A DNA stretch of 64,000 nucleotides. Origin: Coix lacryma-jobi var. lacryma-jobi. Taxonomy: Eukaryota; Streptophyta; Magnoliopsida; Poales; Poaceae. The notes beneath the pieces are model-generated. The model made no database searches, was not told the DNA's origin, and saw only the letters and a list, made by a program, of their open reading frames with translations. Made by a program: the position numbers and the translations under genes. Below are positions 45,503-56,906 of this stretch, piece after piece (the stretch's first letter is position 1; the number at the start of each line of letters is the position of its first letter). Where the stretch lies: NCBI GenBank assembly GCA_009763385.1, contig VDCT01000318.1:124001-188000 (forward strand), written 5' to 3'.

Positions 45503-46003
45503 ATATCCCGATTCAGATCTAGCATAGAAGTGCAGAGGAATGTTGCCGCAAAAAAAGTAGTACAGAGGAATGTAAATGTAACATCTCCCATTGTCCAGCA
45601 GACCTCTAATACCCATTATGATTAACAGGCTGAGTGATTACATCCTTTCTAGATCCACTGAATAATTAGATTTACTTGCAGACACAGCACGGGAAGAATT
45701 CTTACTGGACAACATGGGCATTTTTTTTTTACTTATAGGATATAAAGCACAAACTTCCGAAAACAGATGAAAGTATCATAGAGGAGGCAGCAGGCTACCG
45801 GGTTTGATCTTTCAGACAAAAGCGACCATCTACAATAACACGTGACAACCTCGTGGGCAAAATGGGCGTCTTACAGTAGGCCACAGATCTCACTGCACGT
45901 GACAAAAGACTTAACCGAAACACCTCACATAAAACATCGCTCCCTTCAGCGCCATGTAAACTCTGTCCTTTGGTTCAGGACTCCGCCTGTCGGGCAACAA
46001 TCC
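45503..46003. other. 3' flank of the Aux/IAA gene
   Basis: Presumed 3' untranslated region and downstream sequence of the minus-strand gene. It contains a T10 run near 45721. No other gene or named repeat is seen. Confidence 0.5.
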
Positions 46004-49000
46004 TTATTTGTTCTGAACTATCTGTTCCAGTGATCTTGGAGCTGCAGGAAGATTGGATAGTTGAGTACAGAGCAGCAAACAGTAATGAAGCTGAAGCATG
46101 TGTGAACCACAAAGTACAGCTAATCCAAAGAGCAACCAATGTTCACTAATGTCATATTCACAGAGTGATGGTCCAAGATACAATTTTATTTTCCAAAAAG
46201 TTTCAAGTTACTGGGTTCCAACAAACAGTCATAGTTGCTCACAATTATTAGCAGTTTGCAAGCAATATAAGGGCTATGTTCCATTGCAGCCAATTCATAA
46301 GCAGACAGCTTCAGTAATAGCAGTATAAGCATAGTGCACTGTAGTTCACACTCAGAGTCAAAGATCTATATTCCGATTTCCAAACATTTAAATGAACAAT
46401 GTGTTCAAACAAATATATCAACCATGCAATAAGTGTTTTTTGAGTCACGAAATAAGTATTTACTATGCTTGCAGTATACCAAGGTTAATATCATGAGGGG
46501 GAAAGATTACTCCTGGCGTTCATGGGCTGGGAAGGCCCCTGGCACACCATGTCCAGGTGGGCCTGGTTTAAGTTTAGGGAAGGCAAACGTTATGCCTAAG
46601 ATTTAGGAGATTTACATCTCAGGGAGTTGGTCACCTGAGGGGCTATGTAATCAGCCTTCGAGACTTAGAATTAAACAAGAAAGAAATCAATCTCTATCCT
46701 ATCTTCCTATACTCTCCAACATAGGCCACAGAGGAGGGGGGGGGGGGGGGGGGGGGGACTCGCCCCTCTACCAATCACAGACTACATGCTTCGTAGTCGG
46801 GGTCCTTGACAGTTAATGGTCCCATTTGGCACATCAGAAGGTTCTGATTCTGGCCAGCAACACCAGAATTGTTGCCAGATGAGCAGGTGGTAAGACCATT
46901 CAGCCTGAAACGGCCTGTAACAATTCCAGTTTTTTGCCTAGGGGACTGAAACAGCTAAAATGCTGTTTCCCTTGATCCTAGTTCTACTCTAGTTTCAAAT
47001 AATCCAGATAGCAAAGCCAAATGGTTCCACAAATCGATTCTAATTCACCAGAGAAACATTTCCAAGGAGAAATCTGGATCTGAAATGTTTCTGGAAGAAT
47101 ACCAAATGTGCCCAAAGATTAGTAGTTTCAGCCCGACAACATTTTTCCAGAGGAAACAGCAATATCAGATTCTCTGGTGGATGCATGCTCAGCCAACACA
47201 CTTTTCCCATGGGCATTCACATTTTTGTTAAAAGTTAATCGGCCCTGACATTGTTATTACAGTTATTTTTGTGATTCTAGGACAAGAACATATTCAAATG
47301 CATAGTTTGGTTGATTATAAACTACCACAAAGACAGAATAGTGATCGGGAACTAACATTAAAAGCAACCCAAGAAAATAATTTTGAAAACGCAGGAGAGC
47401 TGTGATTCATTGCATTAAGAGATGGACATATGCTAGTGTACACATACCCATGCCAGCAGCATCAGAGCCTCTCATGATTCTAAGTTTCCGACAAATTGTG
47501 GTGAACAAGCTGCAAAAAAGCCATTGGAAATAACTGGTTAAGCAATAAAAAAAAAGAAAAATGTAAATAATTCATGCCAGGGATCACAGACAAGTGTTTA
47601 AGGAAAATAAAAATTGCACAAACATCGAGAACATCAAATTAGTTTCATTAAATTCTCAACAAAATATATACATTTATATGAGCTTGTAAATGTCAATATA
47701 TTTTTCTAAAAACTTGGTACTTCATGAAAATTGAGCTAGGACATAGCCAAAGTAAACTATTTGCAATGGAGGGAGTAGAGCAAACTTGTTCTGTTACAAA
47801 GGTGAAATGAGATACTCATAGAAATCCACGCATTAGCTAATCAGAATCCTCTGATCCAAAAGAAGTGCAAAACTGAACATTCCGAAGAAGTTGGTAAAAT
47901 CCAATAAAATAGCCAATTTCGCACAAGAGTGGCTCTAAACATTTTATCAAATCACAGAGTTTTCACTGGAACCGTTTCCTAATTTTTCAGTTGCCACATC
48001 TCAAACACAAGTGTTTTCTAACGAATTGCATCTAGTCTAGACTGCTGCACGAAAATCATATCGGTTTCCATTGGTCTCAAGAAAAAAGAACCCTACCATT
48101 TGCATATAAACAGAAAAGAAAGACTATCATTTGGATAAATATTGTAAACCACAGCAAAATAGGAACTCACTCCCAGGGCAGATCACCGACAAGCATCCAG
48201 TCAGCATCTTTATCTTCATAAGTAAGGACATATTCTTGGTCCTGAAGGGCATCAGCCCTAGAACCATCAGTAAGCCTGTCCCTTCTAGATGTCTTGCATG
48301 AACTGCTTTGACCTGCAATATCACTAGTTTAAACATATGTATTTATTCGAGAAACATCTATATTTACAGAACAAAGGAAGGCCTTGGTCCTAAAGTAGGG
48401 ATAGAAATATTCCCGTAAAAAGAGGACCTATAAATGTTTCATGTAGACAAATATACTTTTACGGACACAATGATAAATACTTCTTAAAATTCAGAGTAAA
48501 AGATCCAGAAAATTACAAAACACAGGTAAACATACAGCATTTGTTTTTGCTCCCCTCCTTGAAGGTATTGGTGATAGTGTTCACCTTCGTTTTCCATTAG
48601 TTTGTTACTCAGGGTAGGAGGATAAGACCTTTAGGACATAACTTGCAACTTCATTTTTATATACTTATTGACTGATGCACATGCTGACCATTGACTAGTC
48701 AAAATAGAATGCACACTGATTTTCAGCTAGTTGAAATTACTTTCTCTCTCCTATATATGCAGGAAAGAGAGTTTTTTAGAACCATAGTTACAAGCAATGT
48801 CACTTCTCTTTTTTTTTCTTTTGAAAGGACATTCTACCTAGTTCCTGTAAACAAATAAAGAGAGAATTACTTCCTTGGCCCTAAAAAAATGAGATTGAAA
48901 GTCAAATTAGTGCAGAGGCCATTGTTCAGCTAGTGTAACTAATTATATATTAACTATGGATCATCCTTTAACAACTACTGTCAATTGACTCCTCAAGACT

Positions 49001-51269
49001 TTATGCAGAAAACAGTATATCTGATTGTACATGTACTGGTGACACAGTAACTCATTACGTATATCACAATAACAGGGGTAAATAACCAGATGGGGAACAA
49101 GTAAATTGGTAATTGTGGCAGAAAAACTAACAGAAAACAGAAGCACATACCAGTGATGAAGCAGCTGAACATTTTCTCCAGACCAAGCGAGAGATCCTCA
49201 TAGCTTGAATAGGTCTTGAGGTCCACCTTCCTTAGGTATGGGGCTCCATCCATGCTGACCTTAACATAACAGCATCCCGCCTCACTCCTACCTTCATCTT
49301 CCCCCTTTGTCTTTGTGGCACTCGCAGCTAGTGTATTCTTTCGGTAGCTCCTAACTGGCGGCCATCCAACAACTTGCGCCCTATAGAACATAAACTCCCA
49401 AAGATTAAGTCCATGCCACTAAAAACGTCATGGAAAAGGTAGCTCAACAAAATCACAAGACTCATTTGGTACATTAGTATGTCTAGACCTCAGGGATACT
49501 CCACATATTCCATTGTACCCTAGTGCATCTAGAACCTAAATGATACAGAATCTAGCTACTTCTATCTCTAACAACTTTCTATGGCCTCTGTGATAATTCC
49601 GTCAAAAGTAGCTATAACTTGAACTTGGAGCCACACCGTTTATCAGTGGCAATAGTCACACTTTTGGTAAAACAGACTGTCATATTGATGCTCGTCCTTA
49701 TGAAGTGCAGACAGCGTTAATGAAGAGTAAGATATCATGCTATATGCTTCTATAAAAGCGGGTGTACACTTTTGAGAACTGCTCCAGTACACCTATTTCT
49801 AAAAATTGCACAAATCTCAAAGCAGTCTATGTAATTAATAACTTTTTAATTGTTTTTCTCTTGGGTCCGAATGGGCCTGAGCCGTCTAGCACAGTCTGTA
49901 CATGTCCAGCGCTGATCCAAATCCTAACTCATCTCTTCTAGGTCCCTTTGTTCGATGCCGCTGCGTTTGCTCGTCAAAGGGGATCGGCGTGGTCCTAGTA
50001 CACTGCAGAGGCAGTGAGACCGGCGTAGTCCTAGACTCCTAGTAGACCATAGAGGCGGTGAGCAGCTGCTTGATGTTCGGCTTCCGGGTGGCAGCAACGC
50101 GAGCCAACGAGGACCTACAGGCCGATGTGCATGATGGAACTCCTCGAGCTGCATGCGTAGCGATATCTCCTGGTGGCTGAGACTGAGAGCAAGCTGATGG
50201 TGATGAGCTGATGACGAGCCTGGCGACGAGCATGGCGCTTGTGCAGATGCTATAGCCTAAAACACACGACGGAGACCGGAGACCGGAACTCCGGAAGCGC
50301 TTGTTGTCCATCTTGGAGGAGGGCGGTATGGAGCACGCGTGCTTGTGCTTGCAGAGTTATCGGAGTCGTCGGCGCCGGTGACCGAAAGCGAAAGACGGCA
50401 AGGGGCGCACGTGGTCGGCTCCCAGTGTGGCAGTGGCACGGGATGAGATAAAACAAAGTGGAGTTTGGAATTTGGATTAGATTTGGCTGTGGAAATCCTC
50501 CCGTGTGCGCGAGCGGTGAGGACGTCTGTGTGGAAGCGAACAAGCGGATCGGACAAGTTTTGATTGGATATGGGCTGGGTTCGAATGTACTGGCCGGGCC
50601 CAAACGTGACCCAGGTGGAAAATAATTAACATAATGTTTAATTGTTGCTTTGAGATTTGTGTAAGTTTTTGTAAAAGGAGTACCGGAAAATTGGCTCCTT
50701 GTCTTATGTTTGTGTGCTTAGGTTCCAATTGCTTTACTTCTAATTGCCACCCGCAATCAAGCATCACTAATCCTGTTATTACATACAGACCCAACGAGCT
50801 ACCAAGCCTACCAATCGCATACATCCTCCTCCCACAGCAAAAGCAAAAATTATATGACGAAACGAAACCGATTAACCGCAGCACCCACTTACTTGGCAGC
50901 TGGCGGAGCTCCGGCAGCAGCTCCAGCTGCCCCCTTCTGCTCCCCCATGACGCCCCGAGCAGCAGCAGCATCACCGTCCCGCTTCGCGGACCGGTCGAGG
51001 GAGTCGGCGAACCCGCGCTTGGCGCCGCCCCTGGGAGGCGCGGGGGCGGGGGCGGGGGCGGGGCCGAGGGTGAGCGCGGCGTCCACGTGGGCGTGGTCCG
51101 CCTCCGCGCCGCGGCCGGGGGAGTCGGACCCCGGGAGCCCGAGCCGCAGCGCGAGGTGCGGCCCCGCGCCCTCGGCGCCGGAGGAGCAGGACGACGAGCA
51201 GCACGACGAGGTGGCGCCGGCGCCGAGGTAGTCGCGCGCCTCGAGGAGCGGCGGTGGCGGCGGCGGCAT
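46004..51269 (-). CDS. IAA30: Aux/IAA auxin-responsive co-repressor (rice IAA30-like)
   Basis: Nuclear repressor that binds auxin response factors and is degraded through TIR1/AFB receptors when auxin rises. Coding exons in minus are 51269-50893, 49380-49151, 48312-48171, 47509-47448 and 46041-46004; they join in frame to 282 residues with GT-AG introns (1512, 838, 661 and 1406 bp). Domain I is the EAR-type LALRLGLPGS (39-48), which recruits TOPLESS co-repressors. A basic KR pair and a bipartite-like nuclear signal follow. Domain II is the degron VVGWPPVRSYRKN (129-141), with GWPPV intact. Domains III and IV form the PB1 region (YVKVSMDGAPYLRKVDLKTY at 164, YEDKDADWMLVGDLPW at 234). The C-terminus APRSLEQ fits the IAA30/IAA17 group. 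The exact orthologue is inferred. No lesion was found, and it is the only clear host gene in the window. Confidence 0.93.
46736..46757. repeat. G22 homopolymer in Aux/IAA intron 4
   Basis: Twenty-two consecutive G on the plus strand (C on the transcribed sense strand) within the last intron. Length is likely variable or miscounted in the assembly. Confidence 0.9.
49900..50600. other. GC-rich island in Aux/IAA intron 1
   Basis: Base composition rises sharply between AT-rich intron flanks, and short ORFs open on both strands. No domain is recognised. It could be a captured gene piece, an alternative promoter or a decayed insertion; I found no clear terminal repeats. Confidence 0.35.
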
Positions 51270-52233
51270 CGGAGTCGCAGGCTGGGGCGAGGAAGGGATG
51301 GGAGAGGGGCTGAAGCTGAGGAGACTGGGTGGGGAAGCAGCAGCACTACTCACAGCAGGGACAGGGAGCTGGTGCCTAGTGGTGCTGGACTTTGGAGAGG
51401 TGCTGGTGCCTAGTGGTGCCTTGTTAAGGAGGAGGAGGAGACGGAGGAGAGGGCAGCACCAGCAGCGGCCGGCACCATGACAGTGAGAAGTGGCCGACCG
51501 GCCGAGAGGAAGCGCTTTCTCTTCTGCTCCCCGCTTTTCGGGCCGTGTGGTTTCCCGTTTCCCCGGGTGCGCGTAGCAGCGAGATGGTGTACTGTAGGAG
51601 TAGGAAATTTGGATGCCGAGCCGGACGGACATGGGATGGGAAAACGTGAGCAGACCAGCGGTAAACGACCGTTTGACCCTCGGTCAGTTGGCATTTGACA
51701 AGTCAAAAGTTGAGCCGGCTCCAAGTCATCACACCTGCGTTTACTGTAATAGTCAAAGGGTCAAAGGAGCAGGTGTACTCCGTACAGTGTACTGTTAGCT
51801 CAATTGCCGTCATCAGCCGGCCCGGTAGCACAAACGGCGCTTGGCTGCTGAGCGTTTACCTCCACTAGTAGCACAAACGATGAACTCCCATCCAACCTCG
51901 GGTCGGGCGTGAGCGTGACCAAAAAAAAACAGCAGAGCGTGTACTACTAGTCTACTACTGGAGAAGACAGACAGGTAAAATGTTTCTTTTGGCAGCGACA
52001 GGATCTCGACGCGGATCCGCTTTTCGTTTTTTTTATACTCCAGACAGCAGACGCGCCGATCTCGCCACCCCGCCTAGCCGGCAAGCTGACTGACATCGGG
52101 CCCTCCAAAAGGGACTCTCTGGTCTGGTCCCACGCCGACCCACACCACACAGCGAGGGAAGTCGCAGGTCGCACCGCCGACGACGAGCAATTAAACTAGT
52201 GCCCCGGAAGCCGCGGTGGCGGCGGCGGCGGCG
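51270..52233 (-). promoter_or_regulatory. Upstream region of the Aux/IAA gene
   Basis: Holds the 5' untranslated region and presumed promoter. GC-rich leader sequence runs back to about 51540. I could not assign a TATA box or canonical TGTCTC auxin-response element with confidence. Harbinger starts 967 bp from the ATG and bounds the region. Confidence 0.45.
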
Positions 52234-52236
52234 TTG

Positions 52237-52259
52237 GAGCACTCACAGTGCAGACTTCA
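52237..52259 (+). repeat. Harbinger left inverted repeat
   Basis: CACAGTGCAGACTTCA is shared exactly with the right end. The left copy lacks one CT within the CACTCT stretch. Confidence 0.75.
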
Positions 52260-52919
52260 TCGTGGAGTCTATCCCTATTAATTATGTTGTCACATAGACA
52301 TTGTGCTGATGTGGCAGAGAAAAGAGAGAAGAAAAATTAGAAACGAAGTCTAGATAGGACTCCGAGTCTTCGTTTCCCTCGAGGCTGCAAGACTTCACCT
52401 TTTCTCGCGATGGGAAAGAGCTGCTGGAGTCAATGGATCCCGTACGCCGGGGCGCCGCCGCCACCCTCTCCCGCGCGCCAACTCCTCCCGCGCGCGCTTT
52501 CCCCCTTTCCTTCTCCCGCGCGAGCTCCCGCGCTCGAGGCCTGCCGCCACCGCGATTTCTTCTCAGCGCGCGCAATCCCCGCTCCCCTTTTCTTCTCCCG
52601 CGCTAGAGGGTAGCGCGAGGCTCAGATCTGCGAGGTGTCATCCCCTTCTCCCGTCGCTGCCCTTTCTCCCGTCGCCGCCCCCATTTGCTATCCCTTTTCG
52701 ATCCCGTCCATAGCTCCGTCGACCTTTTCCCCCCTCCTGTCCATAGCTCCGTCGATCTTTTCCCCATCCAAGCCGCCCCCATTTGCTGCCCCTTCTCCCC
52801 ATCCAAGCCCTCCCGTCCATAGCTCCGTCGATCTTTTCCCCATCCAAGCCGCCCATATTTGTTGCCCCTTGTCCCATCCATAGCTCCGTCGATCTTTTCC
52901 CCATCCACTGTAACCACAA

Positions 52920-53896
52920 ATGAATCGATTAACAAAGATCGATTCTCGTCGAGTGAGAGGTGTCCGCAAATCTCATCCTCCATCTGTCTGTGCTGCTAGG
53001 ACAGCAGCTCCACTCGCCGGATCTGCTGGAACCCACACTCAAGATGGAGCCACCAGTGTTATTCAAGATGCCGGTGTTCCTCGCTCTGGTGCTTCCCCTG
53101 TTGGATTCTGGTCAATGCCTTCTCCTAGCGAAGGGTAAGTCTGCAGTGAATGATTTTTGGATGCGATTGCATGTACATTGATCAGCCTCAAAGTATTTAT
53201 GTTAATTTCTAATGCACTGTGTAATCAAACTATTAATTTGTCACTTGTTTGTAGTAGCAGTAACAGCCTCAAATTATTTGTGCACTGTTAATTTGTCCAC
53301 TTATTTGCAGTAGAAGTAGCTGCCTCGAATTATTTGATACTGATGTTGTTGTAAATCACAGTATGTTTTCTAAAAGCATGGTCTTTCTGTGTCACTTTTT
53401 TATTCCTGAAAGGACTTTTTATGTAGAAGGTGGTACGTGGTCAGCAGAAGTGGTCTGCATTTGTTGCTAGGCTAAAGAAGGAAAAGGAAAAGCGACCAAA
53501 GGACAATACTAACCTATCTGCAGTGGTGAATTTGGAATTAGATGGAGAAAAGAGACCAATTGGCAATAAGAAAGCCAAAAAAGAGCTAAAAGGCAAAAAA
53601 ACAGCCAACTGATGTCTTATCTGATTTCAACAATAAATTTGACAAGTTTATTGAAGTAAGCACCAGGAATAAGGCAGAGAGAGAAGATGATAGAAACTCA
53701 GCAAATTTTGGCTGACAAAAAAATTGAAGCAGCCAAGATTAGTCATGATGCAGCAGCTGAACAAACTAAGTGCAAAATGCTAGAGACCTACACACAGCTA
53801 CTTCTTGCACCTACTGATCAGTTCAATGCAGATGCTTTGGCTGAGAGAAACTTGGCACTAGAGAGCATGAGACTTGCTTTATTTCCTAAGGTATGA
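52920..53896 (+). pseudogene. Harbinger ORF1 (Myb/NAM-associated type), decayed
   Basis: ORF1 proteins of PIF/Harbinger elements bind the ends through a Myb/SANT domain and carry the transposase to the nucleus. A first exon (ATG 52920, ending SPSEG at a GTAAGT near 53134) encodes a basic start and a Pro/Ser-rich stretch. A later exon (from about 53427) has QQKWSAFVARLKKEKEK, KRPIGNKKAKKE and, after two frame slips (an A-run near 53600 and near 53690), a Met/Gln/Lys helix typical of the NAM-associated C-terminal domain, ending at 53896. The SANT domain that should lie between is missing, so an internal deletion near 53140-53420 is likely. Confidence 0.65.
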
Positions 53897-54044
53897 CACT
53901 GTCCAACCTCCTGTAATTGTCAATCTAGTACCTTTGAACAGGTTACTGATGCACTTGTGTTTCTCTAGAGTTGATTATGCAATACCAACATTTGTGAACA
54001 TGGAAGCATTTTTCATAAGGTAACTAAATCCTTTGTCCAGTGCC

Positions 54045-54240
54045 ACTTTAATTTTGTGATCAGTGCTATTTTAAATTATGTGATTAGTGGGATTTTAATT
54101 CATGTGACTAGTGTGATTTTATTCATGTGTTTAGTGGAATTTTAATTCTTGTGACTAGTGAGATTTTAATTATTGTGACTAGTGTGATTTTAATTCATGT
54201 GCTTAGTGGAATTTTAATTCTTGTGATTATTGGGATTTGT
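54045..54240. repeat. Degenerate tandem repeat between Harbinger genes
   Basis: About six imperfect copies of a roughly 29-bp unit built on GTGACTAGTGTGATTTTAAT and TTCATGTG. AT-rich and non-coding. Confidence 0.75.
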
Positions 54241-54422
54241 CTACATGTGTGAAACTAAAATGCATGGCCACTCTGATTAGTGGAATAGGTACAGCCAAGC
54301 CAATTGAGACTATATATATCACAGCCACGACCCCATTCTGAGTCCCTTTATAATCTGGTTTCCATTGTCCCTTGCTGCTACCGCTTCCCTTTCTAATCTA
54401 CTATCCATTGTCCCTTTCTCCC

Positions 54423-55739
54423 ATGGACGGAGATGGCAGCATGGATCCTGCTGACCTGTACTCCATGGATGATTACCTTGAGGAGCAAGAAATTCTAGAT
54501 GATTTAGGCGATCATCTTGTAGCTGGGATGCAGTCCGTTGTGGACGTCATACAAGGTGCAAGATCTCGGAGTGGTCCTAGGAGATATGTGGACAGGCCCC
54601 GTGCACAAGCCAGCCAACAACTTATGGATGATTATTTTTCTCCCAATCCTGTCTACAATGAGACACAGTTTCGTAGAAGATTCAGGATGAGGAAACCCCT
54701 CTTTCTGAAGATTGTTGAGGCCTTAAGTTGTTGGTCTGAGTATTTCACCTTGAGACCGGATGCTTTGAATCGTCCTGGTTTTTCACCAATTCATAAGTGC
54801 ACAGCAGCGATCCGTCAATTAGCCTATGGCGGCTCTGGAGACCAGCTTGATGAGTATCTGAAGATGGGAGAAAGTACTAGTCTGGAGTGCTTGAAAAAGT
54901 TTGTCAAGGGAATCATCGAAGTATTTGGTGAAGAGTACTTGAGACGCCCCACAGTACAAGATGTTGAATGATTGTTGGAGATCGGTGAGCGTCGTGGTTT
55001 TCCTGGCATGTTGGGGAGCATTGACTGTATGCATTGGCATTGGGAAAAATGTCCCTATGCATGGAAGGGACAATATACTCGTGGTGATCATGGTGTACCA
55101 ACCATAATTCTTGAGGCCGTTGCTTCACATGACCGATGGATATGACACGCTTTCTTTGGAGTGGCGGGATCGAACAATGACATCAATGTGTTAAGCCAAT
55201 CTGATCTGTTTGTCAATGAATTAAGAGGAGAAGCTCCGCAGGTGCAGTACTTTGTGAATGGAAGGCAATATACCAAAGGTTATTATCCTGCAGATGGAAT
55301 ATACCCAGATTGGGCTGTTTTTGTCAAATCCATACGTGCACCACAATCAGCTGAGCACAAGCTGTTTTCACAACATCAAGAGGGGGAAAGAAAAGATGTT
55401 GAATGTGCATTTGGCATTTTACAGTCTCGTTTTTCCATTTTGCGTCGGCCAGCACGTCTATATGATCAAGGGGATCTTAAGAACATCATGTTAGCTTGTA
55501 TAATACTTCACAACATGATAATCGAGGACGAGAAGGATATAGAGGATGATTCGTTTGACCTAAACGAGGAAGGAACCACTTCTACTGTTCATGCATCTAC
55601 AATCACCCATGGACATGATCCGGTGATGGAGGAGGTAATACAGAGAAATGCTGAGATTCGTGATCGTGAAGCTCACAGGCAACTACAATCTGATTTGATT
55701 GAACACATTTGGCAAAAGTTTGGGCATCAAACTAATTAG
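54423..55739 (+). pseudogene. PIF/Harbinger DDE transposase with two nonsense codons
   Basis: The ATG at 54423 starts MDGDGSMDPADLY and the frame runs without a slip to the TAG at 55739, about 438 codons. The N-terminal helix-rich part (FRRRFRMRKPLFLKIVEAL) is followed by the DDE_Tnp_4 catalytic domain: first Asp in GSIDCMHWHWEKCP, second in GVAGSNNDINVL, Glu in ERKDVECAFGILQSRF. Two stops interrupt it: TGA at 54969-54971 (the family has Arg in VERLLE) and TGA at 55143-55145 (the family has Trp in WIWHAFFG). Each is explained by one C-to-T or G-to-A change, as expected from methylated-cytosine decay. Otherwise the protein looks well preserved, so inactivation seems recent. Confidence 0.85.
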
Positions 55740-56232
55740 GTAGAACGATTAATCTATCTATCTCTATATATATACTAGCATGTTACATGAATACTTTCCT
55801 ATGGCTATGTTACAATAGTTCTGTTGTTTTACTATATGTCTATTTTTCTTACAACAAAGTTCTTTTTTATTAGCTCATCTTATTTGGAGGATGCTGGAGG
55901 ATGCATGGAGTCTACCTGGAGGGTCGATGGATGCTGGGATGTTTTTTTTTAAGGCTGCAAGACTTATGAAGCAATAGCCGAAGATTATCTAGATATTTTA
56001 GTATTATTATCTATATTTCTATTCTTATTGTAATGGACCGATGGTATCGTATCTGCCATGCCTGTTTAGGTACTTGCCGCTGGTATTTATATATTTCTAT
56101 CCTTATTGGTATTGTATTGGTATTGGTACTTTTGTCTGTGCTTCATAATAAATATTTTTGTTTATAGAAATTACTATTATGAACTTTGCATTGGAAAGTA
56201 TGGAGTCTAGTGATAGAGTCTTTGAGGTTTAG

Positions 56233-56267
56233 ACTCTATGAGTGAAGTCTGCACTGTGAGAGTGCTC
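56233..56267 (-). repeat. Harbinger right inverted repeat
   Basis: TGAAGTCTGCACTGTGAGAGTGCTC, the reverse complement of the left end with two extra bases. It is followed by TTG. Confidence 0.75.
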
Positions 56268-56270
56268 TTG

Positions 56271-56598
56271 GGGCGCACGGCTGGGGAGGCGGGAGGGGGG
56301 GGGGGGGGCGACACGCGGCGGGGTGGGTCGTACTCCGAATCCATTCCAAAGCTCTCCACCACTCCCACCAGCCTGCCGGAGCGCCGAGTGCCGTGTTCCA
56401 CGGTTCCAGTCCCGTCCGTGCATCCGATCCGGCATCAGATCCCCCCCGCGCGAGGAACCCGTGCGTTCTAGCCGGCTGGTGGCGCGGGACGAAGCGGGCA
56501 ACGCGCTGGCGCTTTCTGTCTCCTGCCGTGTGCAGTGTGCTCCACTTCTTCCGTGCCGGGCTGGGATGGGAGGAGCCGAGCGAGCCAGGGATCAGGGA
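56271..56598. other. GC-rich spacer between Harbinger and MULE-2
   Basis: It contains a G14 run at 56295-56308. Short ORFs open on both strands, with no recognised domain. It may be the original continuation of the Aux/IAA upstream region, displaced by Harbinger: GC-rich sequence stands on both sides of that element. Confidence 0.4.
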
Positions 56599-56680
56599 GG
56601 AATTTTTTTTTATTAATAACCCAATTAAATAAAAAATTTCATAATTAACACTGTTTAATTTTTTTTTTCAAAACTAACCC

Positions 56681-56906
56681 TTTTGCCGCGCCGTGCCGCA
56701 TGGCGCGGCAAAAGCGTTAGCCGCGCCATGCATGGCGGCGCGGCAAAAGTGCCACCGTGGCACCGGCCGGCCACGCAGGCCCGCGTGGGCCCCGCCTGTC
56801 AGTTTGCCGCGCCAGGCGGGCTGGCGCGGCTAGTGCGTTTGCCGCGCCAGGCGGCCTGGCGCGGCCAACGGCTTTGCCGCGCCAGGCGGGGTGGCGCGGC
56901 AAAGCC
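56681..56906. repeat. Hairpin modules in the MULE-2 left flank
   Basis: Serial foldbacks of the type TTTTGCCGCGCC...GGCGCGGCAAAA. One at 56681-56713 has a 12-bp perfect stem, and one at 56870-56906 has a 15-bp perfect stem (GGCTTTGCCGCGCCA). The middle part, 56802-56866, matches the reverse complement of 63805-63869. Confidence 0.8.

Larger units (their letters stand above)
52237..56267 (+). mobile_element. PIF/Harbinger-type DNA transposon
   Basis: 4031 bp with imperfect inverted ends (GAGCACTCACAGTGCAGACTTCA left, interrupted relative to GAGCACTCTCACAGTGCAGAC at the right in minus). A 3-bp direct repeat TTG lies at 52234-52236 and 56268-56270. It carries the two genes expected for the group, a Myb/NAM-like ORF1 and a DDE_Tnp_4 transposase, both on plus and both broken. 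Confidence 0.8.

Noticed and set aside
50971..51413. Plus-strand ORF opposite Aux/IAA exon 1
   Set aside because: GC-rich shadow of the coding exon without a domain; exon 1 on minus has the EAR motif and fits the splice sites.
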